Source of the DNA: JACCYQ01 sp036675565
Lineage (GTDB): Bacteria > Bacteroidota > Bacteroidia > Chitinophagales > Chitinophagaceae
DNA length: 24,653 nt
Direction of reading: 5' to 3'
Assembly: GCA_036675565.1 (NCBI GenBank)
Contig: JAKFER010000163.1
Span: 1-24,653 of the forward strand
Shown: piece after piece, positions 1 to 7,969 of the stretch
How positions within the stretch are numbered: the first letter of the stretch is position 1
Layout: every line of letters starts with the position of its first letter
Position numbers and translations under genes: made by a program
Notes under the pieces: generated by a model
Seen by the model: only the letters and a program-made list of their open reading frames with translations
What the model was told of the DNA's origin: nothing
The model's database searches: none

Positions 1-1
1 C

Positions 2-1429
2 AAATCATTTGAAATTGAACCTGGTCTTAAAGGAATCATCCTTTCGGGCTCTCCGTTTTCAGTAAATGATGACAATGCACCTTCAATTAATATCCAGTCA
101 ATTGCCAACCAATTACCTGTTTTAGGTATTTGCTATGGAGCACAACTGACTGCCAAAAAATTTGGAGGCATTGTGGCAAAAAGTAATAAAAGAGAATATG
201 GGCGGGCACTTTTGCACCATAAAAAGTCTGATGAATTATTAAAAGATATTTCACCTGCCAGCCAGGTTTGGATGAGTCACAGTGATACCATTAAAGAATT
301 GCCTGCAGATTTTGAACTGTTGGCAACTACTGAAAACATACCTGTAGCAGCTTTCAGAAGAAAAGGAAACGGCCAGCCATTATATGGAATACAGTTTCAC
401 CCGGAAGTTTACCATACCATTGAAGGAAAAAAATTGCTGAACAATTTTTTGGTTAATATCTGTAAATGCTCGCAGGACTGGACGCCAAAACATTTTATTA
501 CGGACACGGTTGAAGGATTGAAAACCCAGATCGGTAACCGTAAAGTAATTATGGCATTAAGTGGCGGAGTTGATTCAACTGTAGCAGCAACGCTGATTCA
601 CCGGGCCATTGGCGACAGGCTGTTTGGAATTTTTGTTGATAATGGTGTGCTGAGAAAAGATGAATTTGAATCTGTACTGGCAACCTATAAAGAATTAGGA
701 CTGAATGTTAAAGGCATTGATGCAAAAAATATTTTTTATGATGCATTAAAGGGCAAATCAGATCCTGAAGAAAAAAGAAAGATCATTGGCGGATTATTTA
801 TAGATGTATTCCAGGATGAGGCCAAACAATTAAAGGATATAGATTTTTTGGGACAAGGCACTATTTATCCCGATGTAATTGAAAGTATCAGCGTTCATGG
901 ACCTTCTGTAACTATAAAATCTCATCACAATGTAGGTGGATTACCCGAACACCTGCATTTACAACTGGTAGAACCATTGCGATCACTTTTTAAAGATGAA
1001 GTACGCAAAGTTGGCCGGGAATTAGGTTTACCGCCAGATATGATTGAACGTCATCCTTTTCCCGGGCCTGGGTTGGCTATACGGATTTTGGGTGAAATCA
1101 CCCCGGAAAAGGTACAGTTATTGCAACAAGCCGATCATATTTATGTGAAAGCTTTAAAAGATCACAAACTCTATGCAACGGTTTGGCAGGCCGGGGCAAT
1201 CTTGTTACCAGTTAAAAGTGTAGGTGTTATGGGCGATGAAAGGACTTATGAGTTCACCGTTGCCCTCAGAGCGGTAACCAGTGTGGATGGAATGACCGCC
1301 GATTGGGCGCACCTTCCATACGATTTCCTGGCCCATGTAAGTAGTGAGATCATTAATAATGTAAAAGGAATTAACCGGGTTGTTTACGATATAAGCAGTA
1401 AACCGCCTGCCACCATAGAATGGGAATAA
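2..1429 (+). CDS. guaA: GMP synthase (glutamine-hydrolysing), 5' end missing
   Basis: GuaA makes GMP from XMP, ATP and glutamine in the last step of guanine nucleotide synthesis in the cytoplasm. The frame is open from base 2, so the true start lies before the window; by comparison with the E. coli enzyme about 40 residues are missing. The class I glutamine amidotransferase domain comes first: the nucleophile motif LGICYGAQ has its Cys codon at 131-133, and the His and Glu of QFHPE are at 398-406. The ATP pyrophosphatase domain follows, with the P-loop SGGVDST at 560-580. The C-terminal dimerisation domain contains HPFPGPGLAIR and ends in the family-typical KPPATIEWE. A GTG at 173 could be taken for a start but sits after the catalytic Cys, so it is internal. 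Identification is firm. Confidence 0.97.
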   Translation, partial: KSFEIEPGLKGIILSGSPFSVNDDNAPSINIQSIANQLPVLGICYGAQLTAKKFGGIVAKSNKREYGRALLHHKKSDELLKDISPASQVWMSHSDTIKELPADFELLATTENIPVAAFRRKGNGQPLYGIQFHPEVYHTIEGKKLLNNFLVNICKCSQDWTPKHFITDTVEGLKTQIGNRKVIMALSGGVDSTVAATLIHRAIGDRLFGIFVDNGVLRKDEFESVLATYKELGLNVKGIDAKNIFYDALKGKSDPEEKRKIIGGLFIDVFQDEAKQLKDIDFLGQGTIYPDVIESISVHGPSVTIKSHHNVGGLPEHLHLQLVEPLRSLFKDEVRKVGRELGLPPDMIERHPFPGPGLAIRILGEITPEKVQLLQQADHIYVKALKDHKLYATVWQAGAILLPVKSVGVMGDERTYEFTVALRAVTSVDGMTADWAHLPYDFLAHVSSEIINNVKGINRVVYDISSKPPATIEWE

Positions 1430-1464
1430 TCATCCTTCCCGCTATGAATAAAATAAAAATAAGA

Positions 1465-2649
1465 ATGAAAAAATATTTTTTGTTTGCGGGTTTAGTATTG
1501 TTGTTTTTGCATCCCCATTTTTTATCGGCCCAGGAAAATAAAGCGGACCATCAATTAAAAGTCGCCCTGTTTGCTCCTTTATATCTTGACTCCGCATTCG
1601 ACCGGAGCAGCAATTATGTATACGGAAAAACTTTTCCCAAATTTCTGAATCCCGGGTTGGAATTTTATGAGGGTGCAAAAATGGCGCTGGATTCCTTAAG
1701 TGAACTGGGGCTTGATCTTGAAGTTTTTGTTTTTGATACCAAATCGAAACAAAAAACAATCAACCAGCAAATCAACAGCCTGGCTAATGAAGATATTGGT
1801 TTGATCATTGCCCATGCTTCCGCCAATGAAATTCGCACATTTGCAGATGCTGCACTTACCTTAAAAGTTCCTTTTATAAATGCCAATTTACCCAATGATG
1901 GTGCCGTGAATGGCAATCCCTATTTTGTCATTTTAAATCCAACACTTAAAACCCAAACAGAAGGCATTTATAAATTTGTACAAAAACATTATGCTTCCAA
2001 GCCCATTGTGGTTTTCAGGAAAAAAGGGCAAATGGAAGATCTGATCAAAAGATATTTTGATGAATTTGGAAAATACTCATCTTCCAAACCGCTTAATTTA
2101 GAATATGTTGATCTGCCGGTTAATTTTACCTTAGGTCACTTGATTCCACATATTGATACCAACATGCACAATGTTGTTGTAGCTGGTAGTTTGGATGAAA
2201 ATTTTGGCCGTAAGCTCGCAGCTGGTTTGGCAGAAATTAATAAAATGGGTCCGGTAACCGTTGTAGGTATGCCTACCTGGAGTAATATCCGTGATTTTAA
2301 TAAAAAAGAATACCAGGGATTAGAGATCATCACCAGTACGCCTTTTTACCAGGCTAAAAATGATGGGCTGATAGATCATATTGGCAACCAGTTTTCAAGT
2401 ATGATGTATGCCCGCCCCAGTGACATGGTTTTCCGTGGCTTTGAAGTAACCTGGCGTTTTGTAAACCTGCTGAATAAATATAAAAAAGACATTGCCTCCA
2501 ATTTCGGGGTTGCAGAAAATAATCTTTTTACACAGTTTGACATACAACCTGTTTTTCTGAACCGCGAAAACATGACACTTGACTATTTTGAAAACAAGAG
2601 ATTGTATTTTGTAAAACTCCAGGATGGCAATATCAAAGAAGTGCTGTAG
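1465..2649 (+). CDS. Secreted periplasmic-binding-protein-like (type 1 fold) protein
   Basis: The product has a signal peptide (MKKYFLFAGLVLLF, hydrophobic to about residue 20, probable cleavage near LSA|Q) and then one domain resembling the ligand-binding proteins of amino-acid ABC transporters. It opens with VALFAPLYLDSAF, carries GLEFYEGAKMALD near residue 70, and has the alternating strand/helix pattern of the type 1 periplasmic-binding fold. There is no lipobox Cys. No permease or ATPase gene is next to it, so a transport role is not supported by context; a ligand-sensing or cell-wall role is possible because similar domains in Bacteroidota are fused to LysM, but no LysM is visible here. 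In-frame ATGs exist at 1420 (inside guaA), 1444 and 1465. I chose 1465 because it gives a classical signal peptide after an A-rich leader. It is probably cotranscribed with guaA. Confidence 0.8.
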   Translation: MKKYFLFAGLVLLFLHPHFLSAQENKADHQLKVALFAPLYLDSAFDRSSNYVYGKTFPKFLNPGLEFYEGAKMALDSLSELGLDLEVFVFDTKSKQKTINQQINSLANEDIGLIIAHASANEIRTFADAALTLKVPFINANLPNDGAVNGNPYFVILNPTLKTQTEGIYKFVQKHYASKPIVVFRKKGQMEDLIKRYFDEFGKYSSSKPLNLEYVDLPVNFTLGHLIPHIDTNMHNVVVAGSLDENFGRKLAAGLAEINKMGPVTVVGMPTWSNIRDFNKKEYQGLEIITSTPFYQAKNDGLIDHIGNQFSSMMYARPSDMVFRGFEVTWRFVNLLNKYKKDIASNFGVAENNLFTQFDIQPVFLNRENMTLDYFENKRLYFVKLQDGNIKEVL

Positions 2650-2757
2650 TTCAATTTGAAAATGAGGTAATTTGAAAATTTGAGAATTTTTTTCTTACTT
2701 CCAGCTTTTCTTCTAACCCACATTCTTCTGTAATATTATACGTTAACAAAAAACGTA

Positions 2758-3132
2758 TTAAAGCATTAAAAAATAACCAATCGTTATTTCTTTCGTATTA
2801 TGCAATTCAAGTAAATCAGGCTGTGTGTATTCATTTTTCTCCACTGAATTTAAATGCGTGGAAAGGCATCTTTGTTTTAGTAAATAGAATGAAATCCTAT
2901 ACGCCGGTATCCTTTGTTTTAATGAAAAAGCATAACTACATGGCAAGCAGCTTTGTCCCATTTGAACCATTGATTCCAAATCAAGACATCGCTCAAATAA
3001 CTCCTCATTTCTTTTCTCGCTCACGATTTCAACGGACCTGTTATTACAATCTTTAGAATTAAAGATCCTGGACACCGAAGAATAAAGAACGATGAATAAA
3101 AGTAGAAGTGTCATTAGTGCCAGATTTCTCAT
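2758..3132 (-). CDS. Doubtful small exported or membrane-anchored protein
   Basis: A 124-codon minus-strand frame starts with a hydrophobic segment (about residues 3-20, ALMTLLLLFIVLYSSV) followed by a charged stretch (SEKRNEELFERCLDLES) and a CLPC pair near residue 62. An A-rich stretch precedes the ATG, as is usual for genes in this window. The second half is less protein-like and I recognise no family. It could be a real small signal-anchored protein, a decayed gene, or chance. The overlapping plus-strand frame at 2823-3056 looks less convincing. Confidence 0.3.
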   Translation of the reverse strand: MRNLALMTLLLLFIVLYSSVSRIFNSKDCNNRSVEIVSEKRNEELFERCLDLESMVQMGQSCLPCSYAFSLKQRIPAYRISFYLLKQRCLSTHLNSVEKNEYTQPDLLELHNTKEITIGYFLML

Positions 3133-3459
3133 AACCTTATTTTTTGATTTTTAATGATCAGGAGCAAGGTTAATCAACATTTATTTTTACTTTAATTGAA
3201 TGTGATGAAATGCAAGAATGATGTGATATAATTTTTACACTGGAACAAAATGCAGTAAATTTTTAGCAAATACTTATGCATCAAACCTTCGCCATAGCAA
3301 AAAATCATTGAATAACAGGAATTCGTCACACAACTTTATAGTTTCATCACATTGTCTGAATTTCGAACAGGTTATAAATTATCATTGCCCAATAAGTAAC
3401 TCAAAGCAGATAAAAATTCTGGCGATTACATGTGACCATAAAGCATTAAATATTCACAC
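3133..3459. other. Gene-free spacer before the histidine kinase
   Basis: This AT-rich stretch lies between the start of the doubtful minus-strand ORF and the kinase gene, so it should hold the kinase promoter and perhaps a divergent one. I could not find a clean Bacteroidota promoter (TTTG near -33, TAnnTTTG near -7) and see no RNA gene or hairpin with a T-run. Confidence 0.4.
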
Positions 3460-4968
3460 ATGAAAGAATACATAAGCAATCCTGCCAATATCAGGCGGAT
3501 AGAATTCTGGGCAGCAACAACCATCTTTGTATTTGCAATTTTTTTCCTGGTGCAGGCCGTACTCAGCAACGATTGGATAGCTGTAGATGGATCTTCCGAA
3601 TTCCAGCGCAAACGGGTTAATTATTATTTTGTATCGAGGCTTTGCCGCTATATTATTTTTTACGCGGGGTTTTTAATATTAAGTTTTGTAATTGTTCCAA
3701 AGCTTTTAAGGAAAAATGATTTGCTGCTGAATATCATTTTGGCCATTCTAATTTTTGGAATTAGTGGCTTTTTATTTGGATTTATTAATACACACTTAAA
3801 ATACATGATGGGTGTAAGCACTTATGATGGGATAGTGCATAATAATATCATCCGTAATAATTTTTTGTATGCGTTGCAGTTATTATTTCTTTTCTCCTTT
3901 TACACTGTTATTAAACAATTTGGCTTATACCTTTTATCCAACATAGAACAAATCAGGTCGAAGTTTAAATTTATCACGCCCGGCGGATTGGTTGTTTTTG
4001 TAGTATGGATGATCGGTCTGTTCATTTTAGCGGCAGGCAATGCTGAAAGGCAATTAATAGGAGCCTGGGTCGTTATCATCCCCTTTGGTTTAATGCTTTA
4101 TTGGTATTCATTTCATTCCCTCATTCCAAAATCTTTACATAATAAAAAACCATTTCTCTCTTATATCTGGAAACCGGTAGCAATCCTGGTTATTAGCGGT
4201 TTCCCACTCTTTATTATAATTTTTTTAATAACAAATCATGAAGATTTTGCAACAGTTGTTCTTTTCCTAAATGCCGCTTTTCAATTATTGATCACGGTTC
4301 CTGTTTCATGGATAATCTTTAAACGGCATTTAAAAGGGAATGAAGAAATTTATGCATTGAAAAAAGAATTAGGTCAATCCAATGCAAGTTTCGACTTTCT
4401 GCGTTCTCAAATAAATCCACACTTTTTATTCAATGCACTGAATACCATTTATGGAACGGCCATCCAGGAAAAAGCGGAACGCACCAGTGAAGGCATTGAA
4501 AAATTGGGCGACATGATGCGATTCATGTTACAGGAAAATATGCAGGAAAAAATTTCCCTTGTGCGTGAAATAGATTACCTGAATAATTATATCGACCTGC
4601 AAAAGTTGCGTACAGATACAAATCCCATCGTAAAAATTGATGCCGCCATTGAACAATCCGTAAATGGCGTTACCATTTCCCCTATGCTTTTGATCCCTTT
4701 TGTTGAAAATGCATTTAAGCATGGCATCAGTTTAAGAGAACCTTCCCATATCAAAATATCGCTGGAAGTAAAGGGCAAAACTTTATATTTCGATGTATTC
4801 AACAGCAAACATGTTAAGCAGGAAAAGGATCCCGAAAAAAATAAGAGTGGTATCGGTTTAAATAATGTTAGACAAAGATTGCAACTTTTATATAGATCAA
4901 AACATGAACTTGTCATTCGCGAAACTTCAAAAGACTTTTTTGTACACCTTACAATTGAATTATCTTAA
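3460..4968 (+). CDS. LytS/YehU-type membrane sensor histidine kinase
   Basis: This inner-membrane sensor kinase probably phosphorylates the LytTR regulator encoded 28 bases downstream. The N-terminal half (about residues 14-295) has around eight hydrophobic segments and no recognisable extracellular sensor domain, so the signal is probably sensed within or near the membrane. A short linker leads to the His_kinase domain, with the phosphoacceptor motif NPHFLFNALN (His321) and the typical continuation EKLGDMMRFML. The ATPase domain has its N-box at PFVENAFKHG (Asn417) and a glycine motif SGIGLNNVRQRL near residue 467. All catalytic motifs look intact. Length (502 aa) is somewhat above the usual 350-450 for the family because of the long membrane part. 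Confidence 0.93.
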   Translation: MKEYISNPANIRRIEFWAATTIFVFAIFFLVQAVLSNDWIAVDGSSEFQRKRVNYYFVSRLCRYIIFYAGFLILSFVIVPKLLRKNDLLLNIILAILIFGISGFLFGFINTHLKYMMGVSTYDGIVHNNIIRNNFLYALQLLFLFSFYTVIKQFGLYLLSNIEQIRSKFKFITPGGLVVFVVWMIGLFILAAGNAERQLIGAWVVIIPFGLMLYWYSFHSLIPKSLHNKKPFLSYIWKPVAILVISGFPLFIIIFLITNHEDFATVVLFLNAAFQLLITVPVSWIIFKRHLKGNEEIYALKKELGQSNASFDFLRSQINPHFLFNALNTIYGTAIQEKAERTSEGIEKLGDMMRFMLQENMQEKISLVREIDYLNNYIDLQKLRTDTNPIVKIDAAIEQSVNGVTISPMLLIPFVENAFKHGISLREPSHIKISLEVKGKTLYFDVFNSKHVKQEKDPEKNKSGIGLNNVRQRLQLLYRSKHELVIRETSKDFFVHLTIELS

Positions 4969-4996
4969 TTGATTATTTTGTCATTCAATTTGAAAC

Positions 4997-5677
4997 ATGA
5001 AAGCAATTGCCATTGATGATGAACCAATCGCTCTTGAAATAATCAAATCACATGCTTCTAAGGTTCCTTTTCTTGATCTGCGGACAGTTTTTACGGATGC
5101 TTTTGCAGCAATGGAATATCTGCAAAAAGAAAATATTGATTTGATTTTTCTTGATATCAAGATGCCGGATATATCGGGTATTGAATTCTTCAACAGCTTA
5201 AGCAAAAAACCATTATTAATTTTTACTACTGCATATTCAGAACATGCTGTTACAAGTTTCGAGATGGATGCCATTGATTATTTACTAAAACCATTTTCTT
5301 TGTCCAGGTTTTTAAAAGGATGTAACAAGGCTTATGAATTATATAATTTCAGAAACCAGGCCGAAACATCAGATCATATATACATTAAAACCGGGTATGA
5401 GCAGGTTAAGGTCATGTTTGAAGATGTCCTTTACCTGGAGGCCACAGGTAATTATGTAACCTTTGTTTTAAAAGATAAAAATATTCTTTCCAGGAGCACA
5501 TTTGTAGAAGCTATTAATTTATTACCCTCCGGAAAGTTTGTTCGGATCCACCGCTCCTTCCTGGTGGCGATCAATAAAATTGACAAAGTTGAAAAACAGC
5601 AGGTCTCCATCAATAAAACTAAAATCCCGGTAAGCGAAGCTTACCTGGATAATTTGATGAATGCAATTGGCAAGTGA
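4997..5677 (+). CDS. LytTR-family response regulator
   Basis: This is a DNA-binding response regulator paired with the kinase just upstream. The receiver domain (residues 1-115) has the acidic pocket DDE at 7-9, the phosphoacceptor Asp53 in FLDIKMPD, the conserved Thr77 and Lys98 in LLKPF. The LytTR DNA-binding domain spans about residues 125-222, with VLYLEATGNYVTF and FVRIHRSFLVAINKI as its typical signatures. Length 226 aa is normal. LytTR regulators bind direct repeats upstream of target promoters; the targets cannot be deduced from this window, though a role in cell-surface genes is common for the family. Confidence 0.95.
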   Translation: MKAIAIDDEPIALEIIKSHASKVPFLDLRTVFTDAFAAMEYLQKENIDLIFLDIKMPDISGIEFFNSLSKKPLLIFTTAYSEHAVTSFEMDAIDYLLKPFSLSRFLKGCNKAYELYNFRNQAETSDHIYIKTGYEQVKVMFEDVLYLEATGNYVTFVLKDKNILSRSTFVEAINLLPSGKFVRIHRSFLVAINKIDKVEKQQVSINKTKIPVSEAYLDNLMNAIGK

Positions 5678-5898
5678 TTGTTTGGAGTTTAAAGGTTTAG
5701 ATAGTTTAGTGGTTTTGTTGCAGACAAGATGATCATCCATCTTTAACCCCAATTCCGAATTCCAAATCTCTATTTCCTGAACCCTCATCCTTCATCCCAA
5801 TTCCCCAATTCCCAATTCCAAAATCCCGACCACCTATCAACTCATCAACGAATCAACTTTCTCCCCACCATTGGCATATTAATTTTAGTTACCAAACC
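5678..5898. repeat. Low-complexity spacer rich in CAATTCC and ATCAAC words
   Basis: The gap between the response regulator and the DUF1206 gene contains repeated variants of CCAATTCC (about 5747-5826) followed by ATCAACT/ATCAACG words (about 5836-5860). No terminator hairpin with a T-run was seen. It is one of several such degenerate arrays between genes here. Confidence 0.55.
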
Positions 5899-6711
5899 AT
5901 GGATGTATCATTAAAATCAACCCCGGAAGTTTCATCATTTGCCAAAGTTGGCCTGGTAGCCAAGGGAATCGTTTATTTACTCCTTGGCATATTTGCCTTT
6001 ATGGCTGCATTTCATTTAGGCGGTCAATCACCGGGCAGCACCGATAAACGCGGCGTTTTTAGTTTCATCCAGGAACAAACCGGCGGACAAATTCTTCTTG
6101 GTCTTGTAGCCTTGGGATTGGCGAGTTATGCTATCTGGCGCTTTATCCAGGCATTTAAGGATACAGAACATAAAGGAAAAGATGCCAAAGCTTTAGCCGT
6201 GCGTGGAAGGTATTTATTCAGTGGTTTGGTTTATGGCTCATTAACAGTATTGGTGGTGCGGATGTTATTTTTTTCATCCAACAGCTCCGGTGACAGTCAA
6301 AATGAAGGAATGGCTAAAGAGCTTTTATCACAACCTTTTGGGCAAATACTGGCTGGAATCGTTGCACTGATATTTGTTGGCGTTGGTATTTACCAGGTTT
6401 ATTATGGTTTGTCAGAAAAATACAAAAAACATGTAAATAAAGCCGTTCCATCCAATGGGCGTAAATACATGATGGCTGCAGGCAAAATCGGGTATGTGGC
6501 CAGGGGAATTGTATGGTTGATCATCGGTTGGCTTTTTGTAAAAGCAGCCCTGGAAGCTAACGCATCAAAAGCCGGCGATACGGAAGATGCATTCCAATTC
6601 CTGGCAACTGCATCCTATGGCAGTTACTTGCTAGGAGCTGTTGGACTGGGCCTCTGCTGTTATGGACTATTTAATTTTATACGGGCTCGCTATGAGCGTT
6701 TTAATGGATGA
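5899..6711 (+). CDS. DUF1206 domain membrane protein
   Basis: This 270-residue inner-membrane protein has six hydrophobic segments arranged as three two-helix repeats, the hallmark of DUF1206. The repeat starts are recognisable: AKVGLVAKGIVYLLLG near residue 17, a weaker middle copy near residue 100 (GRYLFSGLVYG), and GKIGYVARGIVWLIIG near residue 195. Family function is unknown. The ATG at 5899 follows an A/T-rich leader and begins a plausible cytoplasmic N-terminus. The gene ends 59 bases before the exonuclease gene, so readthrough into the DNA repair pair is possible, but nothing in the protein links it to DNA repair. Confidence 0.88.
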   Translation: MDVSLKSTPEVSSFAKVGLVAKGIVYLLLGIFAFMAAFHLGGQSPGSTDKRGVFSFIQEQTGGQILLGLVALGLASYAIWRFIQAFKDTEHKGKDAKALAVRGRYLFSGLVYGSLTVLVVRMLFFSSNSSGDSQNEGMAKELLSQPFGQILAGIVALIFVGVGIYQVYYGLSEKYKKHVNKAVPSNGRKYMMAAGKIGYVARGIVWLIIGWLFVKAALEANASKAGDTEDAFQFLATASYGSYLLGAVGLGLCCYGLFNFIRARYERFNG

Positions 6712-6717
6712 TAAAAC

Positions 6718-6772
6718 AACTGTTCAACAATGGTTAAACAATTGTTGAACGATAGTTAAACAATTGTTGAAT
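6718..6772. repeat. Five abutting 11-bp repeats with GTTGAAC/GTTAAAC core
   Basis: Five degenerate 11-bp units run end to end (6718-6728, 6729-6739, 6740-6750, 6751-6761, 6762-6772). Units 2 and 4 carry GTTAAAC, and units 3 and 5 carry TTGTTGAA, giving a 22-bp higher-order period. The perfect 10-bp palindrome AACAATTGTT occurs at 6737-6746 and 6759-6768. The last unit overlaps the ATG of the exonuclease gene. The same repeat family occurs at 14799-14842 and 18755-18821. Confidence 0.75.
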
Positions 6773-7772
6773 GGCGCTGATCCAATTTACCGATAGAGGA
6801 TTGTATTGTCCACAAGGAGGATTTTATATTGATCCATGGCGCCCTGTTGATCGTGCAGTAATTACACATGGTCATAGCGATCATGCACGATGGGGAAATA
6901 AAAACTACCTCTGTCATCATTATACATTACCCATACTTCAATTACGATTAGGTCCCAATCATTATCAACCTGTTGATTGGAATGAACCGGTCATAATGAA
7001 TGGTGTAAAAGTTTCGCTTCATCCAGCAGGACATATCATTGGTTCATCGCAAGTCAGGGTTGAATACCAGGGTGAGGTTTGGGTAGTAAGCGGTGATTAT
7101 AAATGTGAGAATGATGGATTAAGCGGCCAGTTTGAAGTTGTGCCTTGCAATACATTTATTACCGAAAGTACATTTGGTTTACCCATTTACACATGGAAGC
7201 CGCAGCATGAAATTTATGCTGACATGCAACAATGGATCAATCAATTAAATAGTGAAGGTAAAACGGCGGTGCTTACTGCTTATAGCCTGGGAAAGGCGCA
7301 ACGCATTTTACAACCCATTTCAGAAACAGGCATTCCCATTTTTTTACATGGTGCAGTTTACAATGTTCACCGGACGCTTTTGGATGCAGGATGGAAATTA
7401 CCAGCTGCCAAAAGAGTTGAACTGGATGCACCCAAAGAATCCTTTAAAAAATCTGTGGTCATTGTTCCGGGTAGCGCTATCGGATCGCCCTGGATGAAAA
7501 GATTTTCACCATATGCTGTTGGATCCTGCAGCGGTTGGATGCAGGTAAGAGGTAATGTGCGCAGGCGAAATGTAGATGCAGGTTTTGCATTAAGCGATCA
7601 TGCAGACTGGAATGGTTTATTACAAACCATCAAAGCGACCGGTGCAGAAAAAGTTTTTGTTACACATGGATTTCAGTCTGCATTCAGTCGCTATTTAAAT
7701 GAAATTGGCATTGAGGCAGGCGAAGTGAAAACAGAGTTTGGCGAAGAGGAAGAAGCCAATTTGGAAATTTGA
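6771..7772 (+). CDS. Ligase-associated DNA exonuclease (MBL fold)
   Basis: This cytoplasmic metallo-beta-lactamase-fold nuclease belongs to the family encoded beside bacterial ATP-dependent DNA ligases. The N-terminus matches the family pattern (QFTDRGLYCP, then YIDPWRPVDRAVITH), and the metal-binding HxHxDH is intact as HGHSDH at residues 33-38. Further metal ligands are probably His in HPAGHIIGS, Asp in VVSGDYK and His in LSDHADW. A conserved VVPGSAIGSPWMKRF follows in the beta-CASP-like part. Length 333 aa is normal. The start at 6771 is set by family similarity. The ligase gene lies 197 bases downstream in the same direction, which supports joint function in DNA end processing; the exact substrate is not shown by the sequence. 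Confidence 0.92.
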   Translation: MALIQFTDRGLYCPQGGFYIDPWRPVDRAVITHGHSDHARWGNKNYLCHHYTLPILQLRLGPNHYQPVDWNEPVIMNGVKVSLHPAGHIIGSSQVRVEYQGEVWVVSGDYKCENDGLSGQFEVVPCNTFITESTFGLPIYTWKPQHEIYADMQQWINQLNSEGKTAVLTAYSLGKAQRILQPISETGIPIFLHGAVYNVHRTLLDAGWKLPAAKRVELDAPKESFKKSVVIVPGSAIGSPWMKRFSPYAVGSCSGWMQVRGNVRRRNVDAGFALSDHADWNGLLQTIKATGAEKVFVTHGFQSAFSRYLNEIGIEAGEVKTEFGEEEEANLEI

Positions 7773-7969
7773 GAATTTGAGAATGTGAGAGAGCAATTTG
7801 ACAATTCGACAATTCGACAATTCATTAATTGAAGTCTTTAAATTATGATTGAAATATTCAAACTCTGGTTATTAAACCAAACTCATTTTCAAATTTTCAA
7901 ATTAATCATTATTCATTATTATCTCATTTTCAAATTTTCAAATTATTAATTATTAATTATTAATTATCC
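7773..7969. repeat. Low-complexity AT-rich spacer between exonuclease and ligase
   Basis: The spacer holds several short tandem arrays: TTTGAGAA words near 7769-7785, three copies of ACAATTCG from 7801, CAAATTTTCAAATTA words near 7930, and three copies of TATTAAT ending just before the ligase ATG. No terminator is visible, so the two repair genes may be cotranscribed through it. Confidence 0.6.

Noticed and set aside
173..175. GTG as the start of the GMP synthase gene
   Set aside because: The frame is open to the window edge and the catalytic Cys motif lies before this codon, so the real start is outside the window.
1465..2649. ABC transporter operon with guaA
   Set aside because: Only the binding-protein-like gene is present; no permease or ATPase gene is adjacent.
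2738..2758. Inverted repeat ATACGTT / AACGTAT as a terminator after the binding-protein gene
   Set aside because: The stem is only seven AT-rich pairs and no T-run follows on either strand, so termination is not supported.
2823..3056. A 77-codon plus-strand frame
   Set aside because: No recognisable features and it overlaps the slightly better minus-strand frame; one of them or neither is real.
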